Below, piece after piece: positions 47,762 to 55,007 of a DNA stretch of 64,000 nucleotides (position 1 is its first letter; every line of letters begins with the position of its first letter). A model generated the notes under the pieces. The model was given only the letters and a program-made list of their open reading frames with translations, did not search any database and had not been told where the DNA came from. The DNA comes from an uncultured Oscillibacter sp. GTDB taxonomy: Bacteria > Bacillota > Clostridia > Oscillospirales > Oscillospiraceae. Position numbers and translations under genes: made by a program. The stretch is from positions 62,001-126,000 of the forward strand of contig CANPTW010000001.1 in the NCBI GenBank assembly GCA_947577075.1. Direction: 5' to 3'.

Positions 47762-48856
47762 ATGTTTACCTTTATTCACGCGGCGGACTTTCATCTGGAC
47801 AGCGCCTTTGCCGCCCTGCCCGCCGGCCGGGCGGTGGAGCGGCGGCGGGAGAGCCGGGAGCTGGCCTTCCGGCTGGCGGACTATGTAAACCGCCGCGGCG
47901 TGGCGCTGGTGCTGCTGGCCGGGGACCTGTTTGACAGCGCCGCCCCCTACCGGGAGACCGGCGAGGCCCTGGCGGAGGCCCTGGGCCGGATGCGGGCCCG
48001 GGTCTTCGCCGCACCGGGCAACCACGACTGGTATGGCCCCGGCAGCCCCTGGGTGACGGTGGACTGGCCGGAAAACGTCCACGTCTTCCGGGAAGAGGCC
48101 ATGTCCTCCGTGGAGGTGCCGGAGCTGGGGGCCGTGATTCACGGAGCGGCCTTCACCGGGCCGGAGCGGAAGACCGGCGCCCTGACGGGCTTTTCCGCCC
48201 CCAGGGACGGAAAGGTCCACATCGGCCTGCTCCACGGGGAGGCGGACCCGGCGGAGGAGCGGTACGGCCCCCTCCGGCGGGAGGAGATCGCCGCCAGCGG
48301 CCTGGACTATCTGGCCCTGGGGCACATCCACAAGCGGGGGGAGCCGAAGCGCTTCGGCGGGACCCTCTGCGCGTGGCCCGGCTGCCCCGAGGGCCGGGGC
48401 TTTGACGAGCTGGGGGAAAAGGGCTTTTACGAGGGCGCCGCCGGCGAGGGCGGCGTGTCCCTGCGCTTCGTGCCCTTCGCCCGGCGGCGGTATGAAATCC
48501 TGGACGTGGACGTGACGGGGAAATCCCCCCGGAGCGCCGTGGAGGAGGCGCTCCCCGCCCACACGGCGGACGACCTGTACCGCATCCGCCTCACCGGCGA
48601 AACCGGAGAGGCGGGAGCGGACCCCGGAGCCCTGGAAACGGCCCTGGCCGGGCGGTTCTACGCCCTGGAGGTTCGGGACTGCACCCGCGTGGCGGCGGAC
48701 GTCTGGGCCCGGGCCGGGGAGGATTCCCTCCGGGGCCTGTTCCTGCGGGAGCTCCGGGCCCGCTGGGACGCGGCGGAAGACGACGCGGCGCGGGACGCCG
48801 TGGTCCGGGCGGTCCGCTTCGGCCTGGCGGCGCTGGATCACCGGGACATGGGCTGA
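47762..48856 (+). CDS. SbcD/YhaO-like DNA repair exonuclease
   Basis: A 364-residue calcineurin-like metallophosphoesterase. The metal motifs are HAADFHLDS (D-x-H), AGDLFDS (GD), APGNHDWY (GNHD), LLHGE and LGHIH (GHxH), with a C-terminal capping region, as in SbcD/Mre11 and B. subtilis YhaO. The partner ATPase gene (yhaN/sbcC) that normally follows is absent. I chose ATG 47762 (GGAGG 7 bases upstream, giving the usual MFTFIHAAD start); a TTG at 47741 is possible. Confidence 0.9.
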   Translation: MFTFIHAADFHLDSAFAALPAGRAVERRRESRELAFRLADYVNRRGVALVLLAGDLFDSAAPYRETGEALAEALGRMRARVFAAPGNHDWYGPGSPWVTVDWPENVHVFREEAMSSVEVPELGAVIHGAAFTGPERKTGALTGFSAPRDGKVHIGLLHGEADPAEERYGPLRREEIAASGLDYLALGHIHKRGEPKRFGGTLCAWPGCPEGRGFDELGEKGFYEGAAGEGGVSLRFVPFARRRYEILDVDVTGKSPRSAVEEALPAHTADDLYRIRLTGETGEAGADPGALETALAGRFYALEVRDCTRVAADVWARAGEDSLRGLFLRELRARWDAAEDDAARDAVVRAVRFGLAALDHRDMG

Positions 48857-48916
48857 CGCCGCCCGGGGCCGCGGGCGGCCCCGGGAAGACTGCAATCGGA
48901 ATTTGGAGGAATCTCT

Positions 48917-49537
48917 ATGGCGGGCATGGCCCTGATTTGGGATCTGGACGGGACGCTGCTGGACTCTTATGGGGTCATTGCGCCCAGTCTTCAGGAAACT
49001 CTGGCGGAGCTTGGGATTCATATGGAGCGGGAGGACGTCCTGCGCCGGGTGACGGAGGAGTCCGTCGGCGCGCTGATCCGCCAAGCGGCGGCGGAAACCG
49101 GCCTCCCCGTTCAGCGGATCAAGGAGCGGTACTCCGCGATCAGCGGCGGGCGGATCTTGGACATCCGCCTCATCCGCCACGCGGCGGAGGCCCTGGAGGA
49201 AGCCGCCGCCCTGGGCGCTTCGCAGTTCGTTTACACCCACCGGGGGAACACCACCGCCCCGGTGCTGCAAAATCTGGGCCTCCGGCGCTTTTTCAGGGAG
49301 GTGGTCACCAGTCTGAACGGCTTCCCCCGGAAGCCCGCCCCGGACGCCCTGCTCTACCTGCTGGAAAAGCACGGCCTGGACCGGAACCGGGTCTTCTATG
49401 TGGGGGACCGGACCCTGGACGTGGACTGCGCCAAAAACGCCGGGGTCCGCAGCGTCCTCTATTCCCCCTCCGGGGCCGGGACGGCGGACTATGTGATCCG
49501 GGACCTGCTGGAGATCCGGGCCGTTGCGGCGAAATAG
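48917..49537 (+). CDS. HAD-superfamily subfamily IA hydrolase (phosphoglycolate-phosphatase-like)
   Basis: A 206-residue HAD phosphatase. Motif I is IWDLDGTLLDSYG, motif II lies near VYTHRGN, the lysine of motif III is in GFPRKPAPDAL and motif IV is YVGDRTLDVDCAKNAG; the alpha-helical C1 cap lies between. TTGGAGG precedes the ATG. It lies in a row of small plus-strand genes after the SbcD-like nuclease; the substrate is unknown. Confidence 0.93.
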   Translation: MAGMALIWDLDGTLLDSYGVIAPSLQETLAELGIHMEREDVLRRVTEESVGALIRQAAAETGLPVQRIKERYSAISGGRILDIRLIRHAAEALEEAAALGASQFVYTHRGNTTAPVLQNLGLRRFFREVVTSLNGFPRKPAPDALLYLLEKHGLDRNRVFYVGDRTLDVDCAKNAGVRSVLYSPSGAGTADYVIRDLLEIRAVAAK

Positions 49538-49600
49538 GAGACGGGCGGATTCCCGGGGAAGCCGCCCCGGGGAAATCGACCGCGTAAGGGAGGGGCCGCT

Positions 49601-50020
49601 ATGGAACAGCGGGAACGCGCCGTCCGCCTCTGGTTCGACATGTGGCTGAAGAAGGCGGACCTGGGCATTCTGGAGCTCTTTGCACCGGACGCCGTTTACA
49701 TCGAGAGCTGGGGGCCGGAGTACTGCGGCTCCCGGAAAATCAAGCACTGGTTTGACGAGTGGAACAGCCGGGGAACCGTCCTTCAATGGGACATCCGGCA
49801 GTTCTTCCACAAGGGGGACCAGACCGTCGTCCAGTGGCATTTCCGCAACCGGATGGACGACGGCCGGGAGGAGCCCTTCGACGGCCTGTCCCTCATCCGC
49901 TGGGACCCGGCGGGCCGCATCTGCTTTTTGCAGGAGTTCGGCTGCAACGAAAACCGCTACGACCCCTACCGGGACGGCCCCGCCCCCCGGTTTCAAGGGG
50001 GCCCCGCCGCCTGGTTTTAA
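49601..50020 (+). CDS. SnoaL/NTF2-like small protein
   Basis: A 139-residue protein of the SnoaL-like (NTF2 fold) type. It has the N-terminal helix (RAVRLWFDMWLKKADLGILEL), the FAPDAVYIESWGPEYCGSRKIKHWF turn common to the family and a beta-rich half (VVQWHFRNRMDDGREEPFDGLSLI). Members include small-molecule isomerases and proteins without known activity. GGGAGG precedes the ATG. It is convergent with mgtE, with no clear terminator in between. Confidence 0.82.
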   Translation: MEQRERAVRLWFDMWLKKADLGILELFAPDAVYIESWGPEYCGSRKIKHWFDEWNSRGTVLQWDIRQFFHKGDQTVVQWHFRNRMDDGREEPFDGLSLIRWDPAGRICFLQEFGCNENRYDPYRDGPAPRFQGGPAAWF

Positions 50021-50055
50021 CGTGCGGCGTCCTGTCATATCCTGCGCGAACCGGC

Positions 50056-51438
50056 TCACAGCCCCAAAATGACGGAGGCGAAGCGGAAATAGATCAGCAG
50101 GGACAGCGCGTCCACAATGGTGGTAATGAAGGGGGAGGCCATCACCGCCGGGTCAAAGCCTATGCGCTTGGCCAGCAGCGGCAGGGAGCAGCCCACCAGC
50201 TTGGCGCACAGCACCGTCCCCACCAGGGTGGCGCAGACCACCAGGGCCACCTGGGGCGTCACCGTGGGGTTTTGCAGCAGCCAGCGGTCCACCAGCATCA
50301 TCTTCACGAAGTTGGCGGCGGCCAGGCAGAGGCCGCAGCACAGGGAAACCCAGAGCTCCTTCCACAGCACCTGGAACAGGTCGGAAAACCGGACCTCGCC
50401 CAGGGACAACGCCCGGATGACGGCGGTGGAGGCCTGGGTCCCGCTGTTGCCGCCGGTGCCGGAGAGCATGGGAATGAACGAGGTCAGGATGGCGCAGGCC
50501 ATCAGGGACCGCTCAAAATGGGTCAGGATGATCCCGGTAAAGGTGGCGGAGAGCATCAGCAGCATCAGCCAGGGGGTCCGGGCCTTCCAGGTTTCAAAAA
50601 TGCCGGTTTTCAGATAGGGCTTGTCGCCGGGGAGCATGGCGGCCATCTTTTCAATGTCCTCCGTGACCTCTTCCTGAAGGACGTCGATGGCGTCGTCGAC
50701 GGTGACGATGCCCACCAGGCGGTTTTCCTTGTCCACCACCGGCAGGGCCAGGAAGTCGTACTTCCCCAGGGCCCGGGCCACGGCCTCCTGGTCGTCCAGC
50801 GTCTGGACGGCGATGAGGTTCCGCTCCATGATGTCCCCGATGACGTCGTCCTCCTCCGCCAGGAGGAGGGTGCGGATGGTCAGAAGGCCGATGAGGTGCC
50901 GCCGCTCGTCGATGACATAGCAGATGTTGATAGTCTCCTTGTCCGGGCCCGTGCGGCGGATGCGCTTCAGGGCGTCCTCCACCGTCATGGTTTCCTTCAG
51001 GTCCACGAACTCCGTGGTCATGATGCTGCCCGCGGAGTCCTCGGGGTATTTCAGCACCTCGTTGATGCTCTTGCGCATCTCCGGGTCGCAGTGGCGGAGA
51101 ATGCGCTTGACCACGTTGGCGGGCATCTCCTCCACAATGTCCACGGTGTCGTCCAGATACAGCTCGTCCAGGACCTCCTTCAGCTCCGTGTTGGAGAAGC
51201 TGTGAATCAGGACCTCCTGATCGTCGCTGTCCAGCTCCACGAAGACCTCGGCGGCCAGCTCCTTGGGCAGAAGGCGGAACACCAGGGGGACCTTCTCGTC
51301 CAGGTCGGTGCAGAGGGAGGCGATGTCCGCCGCCTCCATGGGGAGAAGCAGGTCCCGGAGCTCCGCGTAGCGTTTTCGGTTGAACAGGTCCTCGATTTTT
51401 TCCAGCAGCTCCGCCCGTTCGTTTTGCAGTTCAAACAT
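50056..51438 (-). CDS. mgtE: Magnesium transporter MgtE
   Basis: A 460-residue magnesium channel. It has a cytoplasmic N domain (about 1-130, EMPANVVKRILRH), paired CBS domains (about 135-255, GSIMTTEFVDLKETMTV and VVDKENRLVGIVTVDDAI), a connecting helix and five transmembrane helices with the pore segment SGTGGNSGTQASTAVIRALS. The ATG at 51438 has AAAGGAGG 7 bases upstream. An M-box riboswitch precedes it, matching regulation by magnesium. Confidence 0.97.
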   Translation of the reverse strand: MFELQNERAELLEKIEDLFNRKRYAELRDLLLPMEAADIASLCTDLDEKVPLVFRLLPKELAAEVFVELDSDDQEVLIHSFSNTELKEVLDELYLDDTVDIVEEMPANVVKRILRHCDPEMRKSINEVLKYPEDSAGSIMTTEFVDLKETMTVEDALKRIRRTGPDKETINICYVIDERRHLIGLLTIRTLLLAEEDDVIGDIMERNLIAVQTLDDQEAVARALGKYDFLALPVVDKENRLVGIVTVDDAIDVLQEEVTEDIEKMAAMLPGDKPYLKTGIFETWKARTPWLMLLMLSATFTGIILTHFERSLMACAILTSFIPMLSGTGGNSGTQASTAVIRALSLGEVRFSDLFQVLWKELWVSLCCGLCLAAANFVKMMLVDRWLLQNPTVTPQVALVVCATLVGTVLCAKLVGCSLPLLAKRIGFDPAVMASPFITTIVDALSLLIYFRFASVILGL

Positions 51439-51538
51439 GTCGGGTCCTCCTTTCCCCTTTTTTGCGGGTGATGCGCCGCGCTGTCCGAGGCGGGGCCGCC
51501 CCGGAGGGGAGCGCCGCTTCTCAAGCAGGGGCAGATGC

Positions 51539-51786
51539 AAAAAAACTCCAATCGTCCCGTGCCGGTACGACTGGAGAATCTCCCTCTCTTGCCGGCAAGA
51601 GGGGACGCCCCTCTCGCCCTACCGTTCGAGCTTTAGCCTCACAAGGCGGTGAAATCGCATTAGATGATACCTTGGTGTTCGATATCGCCTGTTCAAACCA
51701 TCTTATGATGTCTCCATCATTTCGCGGCAGCGACCCATATCCTTGTGGCAGCCTTACCTACCGGACCCTATGAAGTTTTTCCGTAC
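51539..51786 (-). promoter_or_regulatory. M-box (ykoK) magnesium riboswitch of mgtE
   Basis: The leader contains M-box core sequences on the minus strand: GGTAGGTAAGGCTGCC followed by GGTCGCTGCCGC, and later GAGGCTAAAGCTC. It ends in a terminator, CTCCAGTCGT with ACGATTGGAG (51546-51576) followed by TTTTTTT (51539-51545). High magnesium should favour termination. Confidence 0.9.
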
Positions 51787-51792
51787 ACATCT

Positions 51793-51821
51793 ATATTATG
51801 CCTATTTCCGGCCCCTGTCAA
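51793..51821 (-). promoter_or_regulatory. Sigma-A promoter of mgtE
   Basis: Minus strand TTGACA, 17 bases, TAATAT, directly before the M-box leader. Confidence 0.82.
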
Positions 51822-51852
51822 GGGCGGAAACGCCCCGGGATTCCCGGGCGGC

Positions 51853-52287
51853 TTATTCCCCGCCCGCCTGCTCGTACCGCCCGGCTCCCCACCAGCCCGG
51901 CGTCAGCTCCTCCAGGGTCACGGTTTCCCGGGTTTCGTAGTCCACCAGGATTTCCGCGTCCCGGTTCTTCGGGGACAGCTGCATCAAAAATTCCCGGCAG
52001 GCCCCGCAGGGCATCCCGCTGCCCCCGCCATAGGGGGGCCGGTCCCGGAAGGTGAGGATGCGCTTTACCACCGTCTGCCCGCTGCGCATGTACATGCTGA
52101 GGGCGGCGGTCCGCTCCGCGCAGAGGTCCATCACGCCGCAGCAGCTCTCCACGCAGAAGCCGGTATAAATCTCCCCGTTTTCGCTCTCCAGGGCGCACAC
52201 CACATGGTGGGTAAAGAGGAACGGCGTGGGCTCCTCCGGGTGGTACAGGGGCTTTGCCCGCTCGTACAGCGTCTCCCAAATATCCAT
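51853..52287 (-). CDS. Cytidine deaminase-like zinc enzyme
   Basis: A 144-residue deaminase. Zinc and catalytic motifs are CAERTA (Cys and Glu) and PCGACREF (two Cys), as in cytidine and blasticidin-S deaminases. The fold order FCVESCCGVMDLCAERTAAL... MPCGACREFLMQLSPK matches the tetrameric cytidine deaminase family, although the substrate-pocket start differs from typical Cdd, so the substrate may not be cytidine. AGGAGG is 7 bases before the ATG. Own promoter at 52321-52349. Confidence 0.88.
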   Translation of the reverse strand: MDIWETLYERAKPLYHPEEPTPFLFTHHVVCALESENGEIYTGFCVESCCGVMDLCAERTAALSMYMRSGQTVVKRILTFRDRPPYGGGSGMPCGACREFLMQLSPKNRDAEILVDYETRETVTLEELTPGWWGAGRYEQAGGE

Positions 52288-52320
52288 TAAAAAACCTCCT
52301 GTCCGGTGTTGGATGGAACA

Positions 52321-52349
52321 ATTTTAGCACAGCCCGGGGCCCGCGCCAA
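52321..52349 (-). promoter_or_regulatory. Sigma-A promoter of the deaminase gene
   Basis: Minus strand TTGGCG, 17 bases, TAAAAT; the -10 ends 33 bases before the ATG. Confidence 0.65.
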
Positions 52350-52526
52350 GCCCCGAAGCCCCAGAACCTGCATTCATAACCGGGGAATGCCGGAAGGCCG
52401 GAAATTTTTCCCGCTGGGCAGGAAGGCTTTCCGCAGCCCGGCGGCCGTGTGGGAAAACGGCGGGGGCCCGGCGGGGAAAGGACCCCGCCGGCGGCGTTCA
52501 CCGGCCTTGAAGCCAGGTTCCAGGGT

Positions 52527-52658
52527 CTGTTCCCATAAACCAAATGTGGGGATTTCCGAGCAACTGTTTGCCGGATGCAAGACAAACAGTTTTAACGCCG
52601 CAGACGACAACATTTGCCGGAAAGACGTGCGTTTGGGCTGATGTAAACAGTCCCTGAA
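52527..52658. repeat. Structured intergenic repeat, second copy of the 30561 repeat
   Basis: 52580-52657 matches 30561-30638 at about 68 of 78 bases in the same orientation. This copy also contains a 9-bp hairpin AACTGTTTG...CAAACAGTT (52562-52591), and its left flank CAGGGTCTGTTCCCAT is the imperfect complement of its right end, so the unit is largely palindromic. It lies between divergent genes. Confidence 0.55.
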
Positions 52659-52667
52659 AAATAGGGC

Positions 52668-52696
52668 TTGCATTTCTCCGCCGCTTAGCGTATACT
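52668..52696 (+). promoter_or_regulatory. Sigma-A promoter of ribU
   Basis: TTGCAT, 17 bases, TATACT, about 28 bases before the FMN riboswitch. Confidence 0.8.
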
Positions 52697-52723
52697 GAAC
52701 GCAGAAAACAAAACTGAATCCTT

Positions 52724-52895
52724 TGTCTTCAGGGCGGGGTGAAATTCCCCACTGGCGGTACAGTCCGCGAACGGAGGCCGTTTTCCTCAGCGCACGGCCC
52801 CCGCCGACCCGGTGGAACTCCGGGACCAACAGTCACAGTCTGGATGGAAGAAGATGAGTGCGGCTTGAGCCGCGCCTTCCGGCGCGCTTCTTTGC
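52724..52895 (+). promoter_or_regulatory. FMN riboswitch (RFN element) of ribU
   Basis: All conserved RFN blocks are visible: TTCAGGGCGGGGTGAAATTCC, ACTGGCGGTACAGTCCGCGA, and a final CACAGTCTGGATGGAAGAAGA. It is followed by a hairpin CGCGCC-TTCC-GGCGCG (52871-52886) and CTTCTTT, a likely terminator. Expression should fall when FMN is plentiful. Confidence 0.96.
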
Positions 52896-52963
52896 TGCTT
52901 GTTCACCTTGGAGAAGTCAAAGCGTCCAGGGTGTTTTCAAGTTTGTAAAGGAGTGTTTTTCTT

Positions 52964-53707
52964 ATGTCCAACTACGAGCCCAACGTCACCACCGCCCCCG
53001 CCGACGATTACGCCGCCGGAACCGCCGCCGAGCTTCGGATGCAAAGAGAGTCCCAGAGCACCGTCAAGACCGTCACGTCTCTCGCCATGCTGACGGCCCT
53101 GACCTATGTGGCCATGATCCTCAGCAAGATGCTGCCCCAGGTTTCCGGCTTCCTCCAGATGGATGTGAAGGACACCGTGGTCTGCATCGGCGGCTTCCTC
53201 TTCGGGCCGTTGTCCGCCGCCATCATCTCCATTGTGGTGGCCCTGGTGGAGATGTTCACCGTCAGCGACACGGGAATCATTGGCCTCATCATGAACGTGC
53301 TGGCCACCTGCGCCTTCTGCTGCACCGCCTCCTTCGTCTACAAGAAGCTGCGCACCCGGAAGGGCGCGGTCCTGGGCCTGCTCCTGGGCACCGTGGTCCT
53401 GACGATGGTTATGCTCCTCTGGAACTACCTGATCACCCCCATCTACATGCACATGGACCGCTCCGTCGTGGCCGCCATGCTGCCCACGGTCTTTCTCCCC
53501 TTCAATCTGGTCAAGGGCGGGCTGAACACGGCCCTGATCCTGATCCTCTACAAGCCTGTGGTCACCGCCCTGCGGAAGGCCCGGCTGGCCCCCGAGCGGG
53601 AAAGCGCCCAGAGCGGCGGCCGCTTTGACGCGGGCTTCCTGCTGTTCTCCTTCGCCCTGCTGGTTACCTTCGCGGTGCTGGTGCTGATGCTGGCGGGAAA
53701 AATCTGA
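52964..53707 (+). CDS. ribU: Riboflavin ECF transporter S component
   Basis: A 247-residue membrane protein, the substrate-binding subunit of an energy-coupling-factor importer. Six hydrophobic helices; the family segments include ALTYVAMILSKMLPQVSGFLQMD, GGFLFGPLSAAIIS and TVFLPFNLVKGGLN. A ~35-residue polar N-terminal extension precedes TM1. AAAGGAG lies before the ATG. The FMN riboswitch directly upstream makes riboflavin the substrate with good confidence. ATPase and T components are not in the window. Confidence 0.95.
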   Translation: MSNYEPNVTTAPADDYAAGTAAELRMQRESQSTVKTVTSLAMLTALTYVAMILSKMLPQVSGFLQMDVKDTVVCIGGFLFGPLSAAIISIVVALVEMFTVSDTGIIGLIMNVLATCAFCCTASFVYKKLRTRKGAVLGLLLGTVVLTMVMLLWNYLITPIYMHMDRSVVAAMLPTVFLPFNLVKGGLNTALILILYKPVVTALRKARLAPERESAQSGGRFDAGFLLFSFALLVTFAVLVLMLAGKI

Positions 53708-53733
53708 ATCCTGGAAACGAATTTCAACCTATA

Positions 53734-53763
53734 GGGCGGAGCGTCGGCTCCGCCCCTGTTTTT
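53734..53763 (+). terminator. Terminator of ribU
   Basis: GGGCGGAGC with GCTCCGCCC followed by CTGTTTTT, 26 bases past the stop. Confidence 0.9.
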
Positions 53764-53829
53764 CCCCGGAACCGGCGGGACCCCCGCTGACTTCGGTCCG
53801 CCGGCCGGCCCGTGAACAGGAGGAACCCC

Positions 53830-54717
53830 ATGGAATACATTCCCGCCAAGTCCATCGTGAACCGCACGAAGGACCCCAGCTGGTTCGGCTCGGACTACAC
53901 CATGAACATCTACCGCGGGTGCTGCCACGGCTGCATCTACTGCGACAGCCGCAGCGACTGCTACCACACCGCCCCCTTCGACCAGGTCCGGGCAAAGGCG
54001 GACGCCCTGCGGATCATCCGGGACGACCTGGAGAGCAAGGCCAAAACCGGCGTAGTCGCCACCGGCTCCATGAGCGATCCCTATAACCCCTTTGAGAAGG
54101 ACCTGCTCCTCACCCGGCACGCGCTGACGCTGCTGGAGTCCTATGGCTTCGGCACGGCCATCGCCACCAAAAGCGACCTGATCGTCCGGGACGCCGATGT
54201 GCTCGCCTCCATCAACCGGACCATGCCGGCCATCTGCAAGGTGACGCTTACCACCTGTGACGACGAGCTGGCCGCCAAGGTGGAGCCCCGCGCCCCCTCC
54301 CCCAGCCGCCGCCTTGCGGCGGTGGAGCGGCTGAGCGCGGCCGGGCTGTTCACGGGCATTTTGATGATGCCGGTCCTCCCCTTTCTGGAGGACAGCCCGG
54401 AGAACATCCGCGCCCTTGTGAACCGGGCCGCGGACGCGGGGGCCCGCTTTATTTACCCCGCCCTTGGGATGACCTGCCGGCCGGGACAGCGGGAGTACTT
54501 TTACCGGCAGCTGGAGGAGCGCTTTCCCGGCCAGGGGCTGGCGGAGCGCTACCGGCGCCGGTTTGGAACGCGCTACCGATGCCCCAGCCCCAGGGCCCGG
54601 GCCCTGTGGGAGCTCTTTCAGGAGGAGTGCCGCCGCCGGGGCCTGCTGTACTCCATGGGCCATATTGTCGCCGCCTCCCGCCGGGGCCATGAAACCGATC
54701 AGCTCAGCCTGTTTTAA
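53830..54717 (+). CDS. Radical SAM protein of the SplB/Rv2578c-like group
   Basis: A 295-residue radical SAM protein of the COG1533 type. The Fe-S motif lies in YRGCCHGCIYCDSRSDCY (CxxxCxxC), followed by ATGSMSDPYNPFEK and the TIM-barrel strands ending MPVLPFLEDSPEN. It is related to spore photoproduct lyase by family, but most members, including this one, lack an assigned reaction. AGGAGG is 6 bases before the ATG. It stands alone between two terminator-like hairpins. Confidence 0.9.
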   Translation: MEYIPAKSIVNRTKDPSWFGSDYTMNIYRGCCHGCIYCDSRSDCYHTAPFDQVRAKADALRIIRDDLESKAKTGVVATGSMSDPYNPFEKDLLLTRHALTLLESYGFGTAIATKSDLIVRDADVLASINRTMPAICKVTLTTCDDELAAKVEPRAPSPSRRLAAVERLSAAGLFTGILMMPVLPFLEDSPENIRALVNRAADAGARFIYPALGMTCRPGQREYFYRQLEERFPGQGLAERYRRRFGTRYRCPSPRARALWELFQEECRRRGLLYSMGHIVAASRRGHETDQLSLF

Positions 54718-54795
54718 GGGGCGCCTTCAAACCCTCCAGGGCCTGCTCACGGGAAATTCCGGGCGGTATAAAGCATGCGGCCGGGGGGGCCGCCA

Positions 54796-54823
54796 ACGGG
54801 GCGGGTCCAAACGGACCCGCCCC
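54796..54823. other. Perfect 11-bp hairpin after the radical SAM gene
   Basis: GGGGCGGGTCC-AAAC-GGACCCGCCCC without a T tract on the plus strand. It sits in a 290-base gap whose right part (54840-54915) is AT-rich and carries the next promoter. Confidence 0.5.
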
Positions 54824-54915
54824 AAAAGTTACGCAAAAAAATGCTATATTTTGCGAAAATTTACGAAAGCAAACGCTTGAGTAAAGATTTTTATGTAGAA
54901 AATGCCGAATTTTAA

Positions 54916-54944
54916 TTGACAGGCCCCAGAAGTTGTAGCATACT
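54916..54944 (+). promoter_or_regulatory. Sigma-A promoter of the metallophosphoesterase gene
   Basis: TTGACA, 17 bases, CATACT in a strongly AT-rich region; the -10 ends 63 bases before the ATG. Confidence 0.75.
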
Positions 54945-55007
54945 GTATGTAATCTGTCCGCCGCTCTGCCGGCGCGGGGCGGCGGAACTCAAGAGGAGGA
55001 ATTCAAG

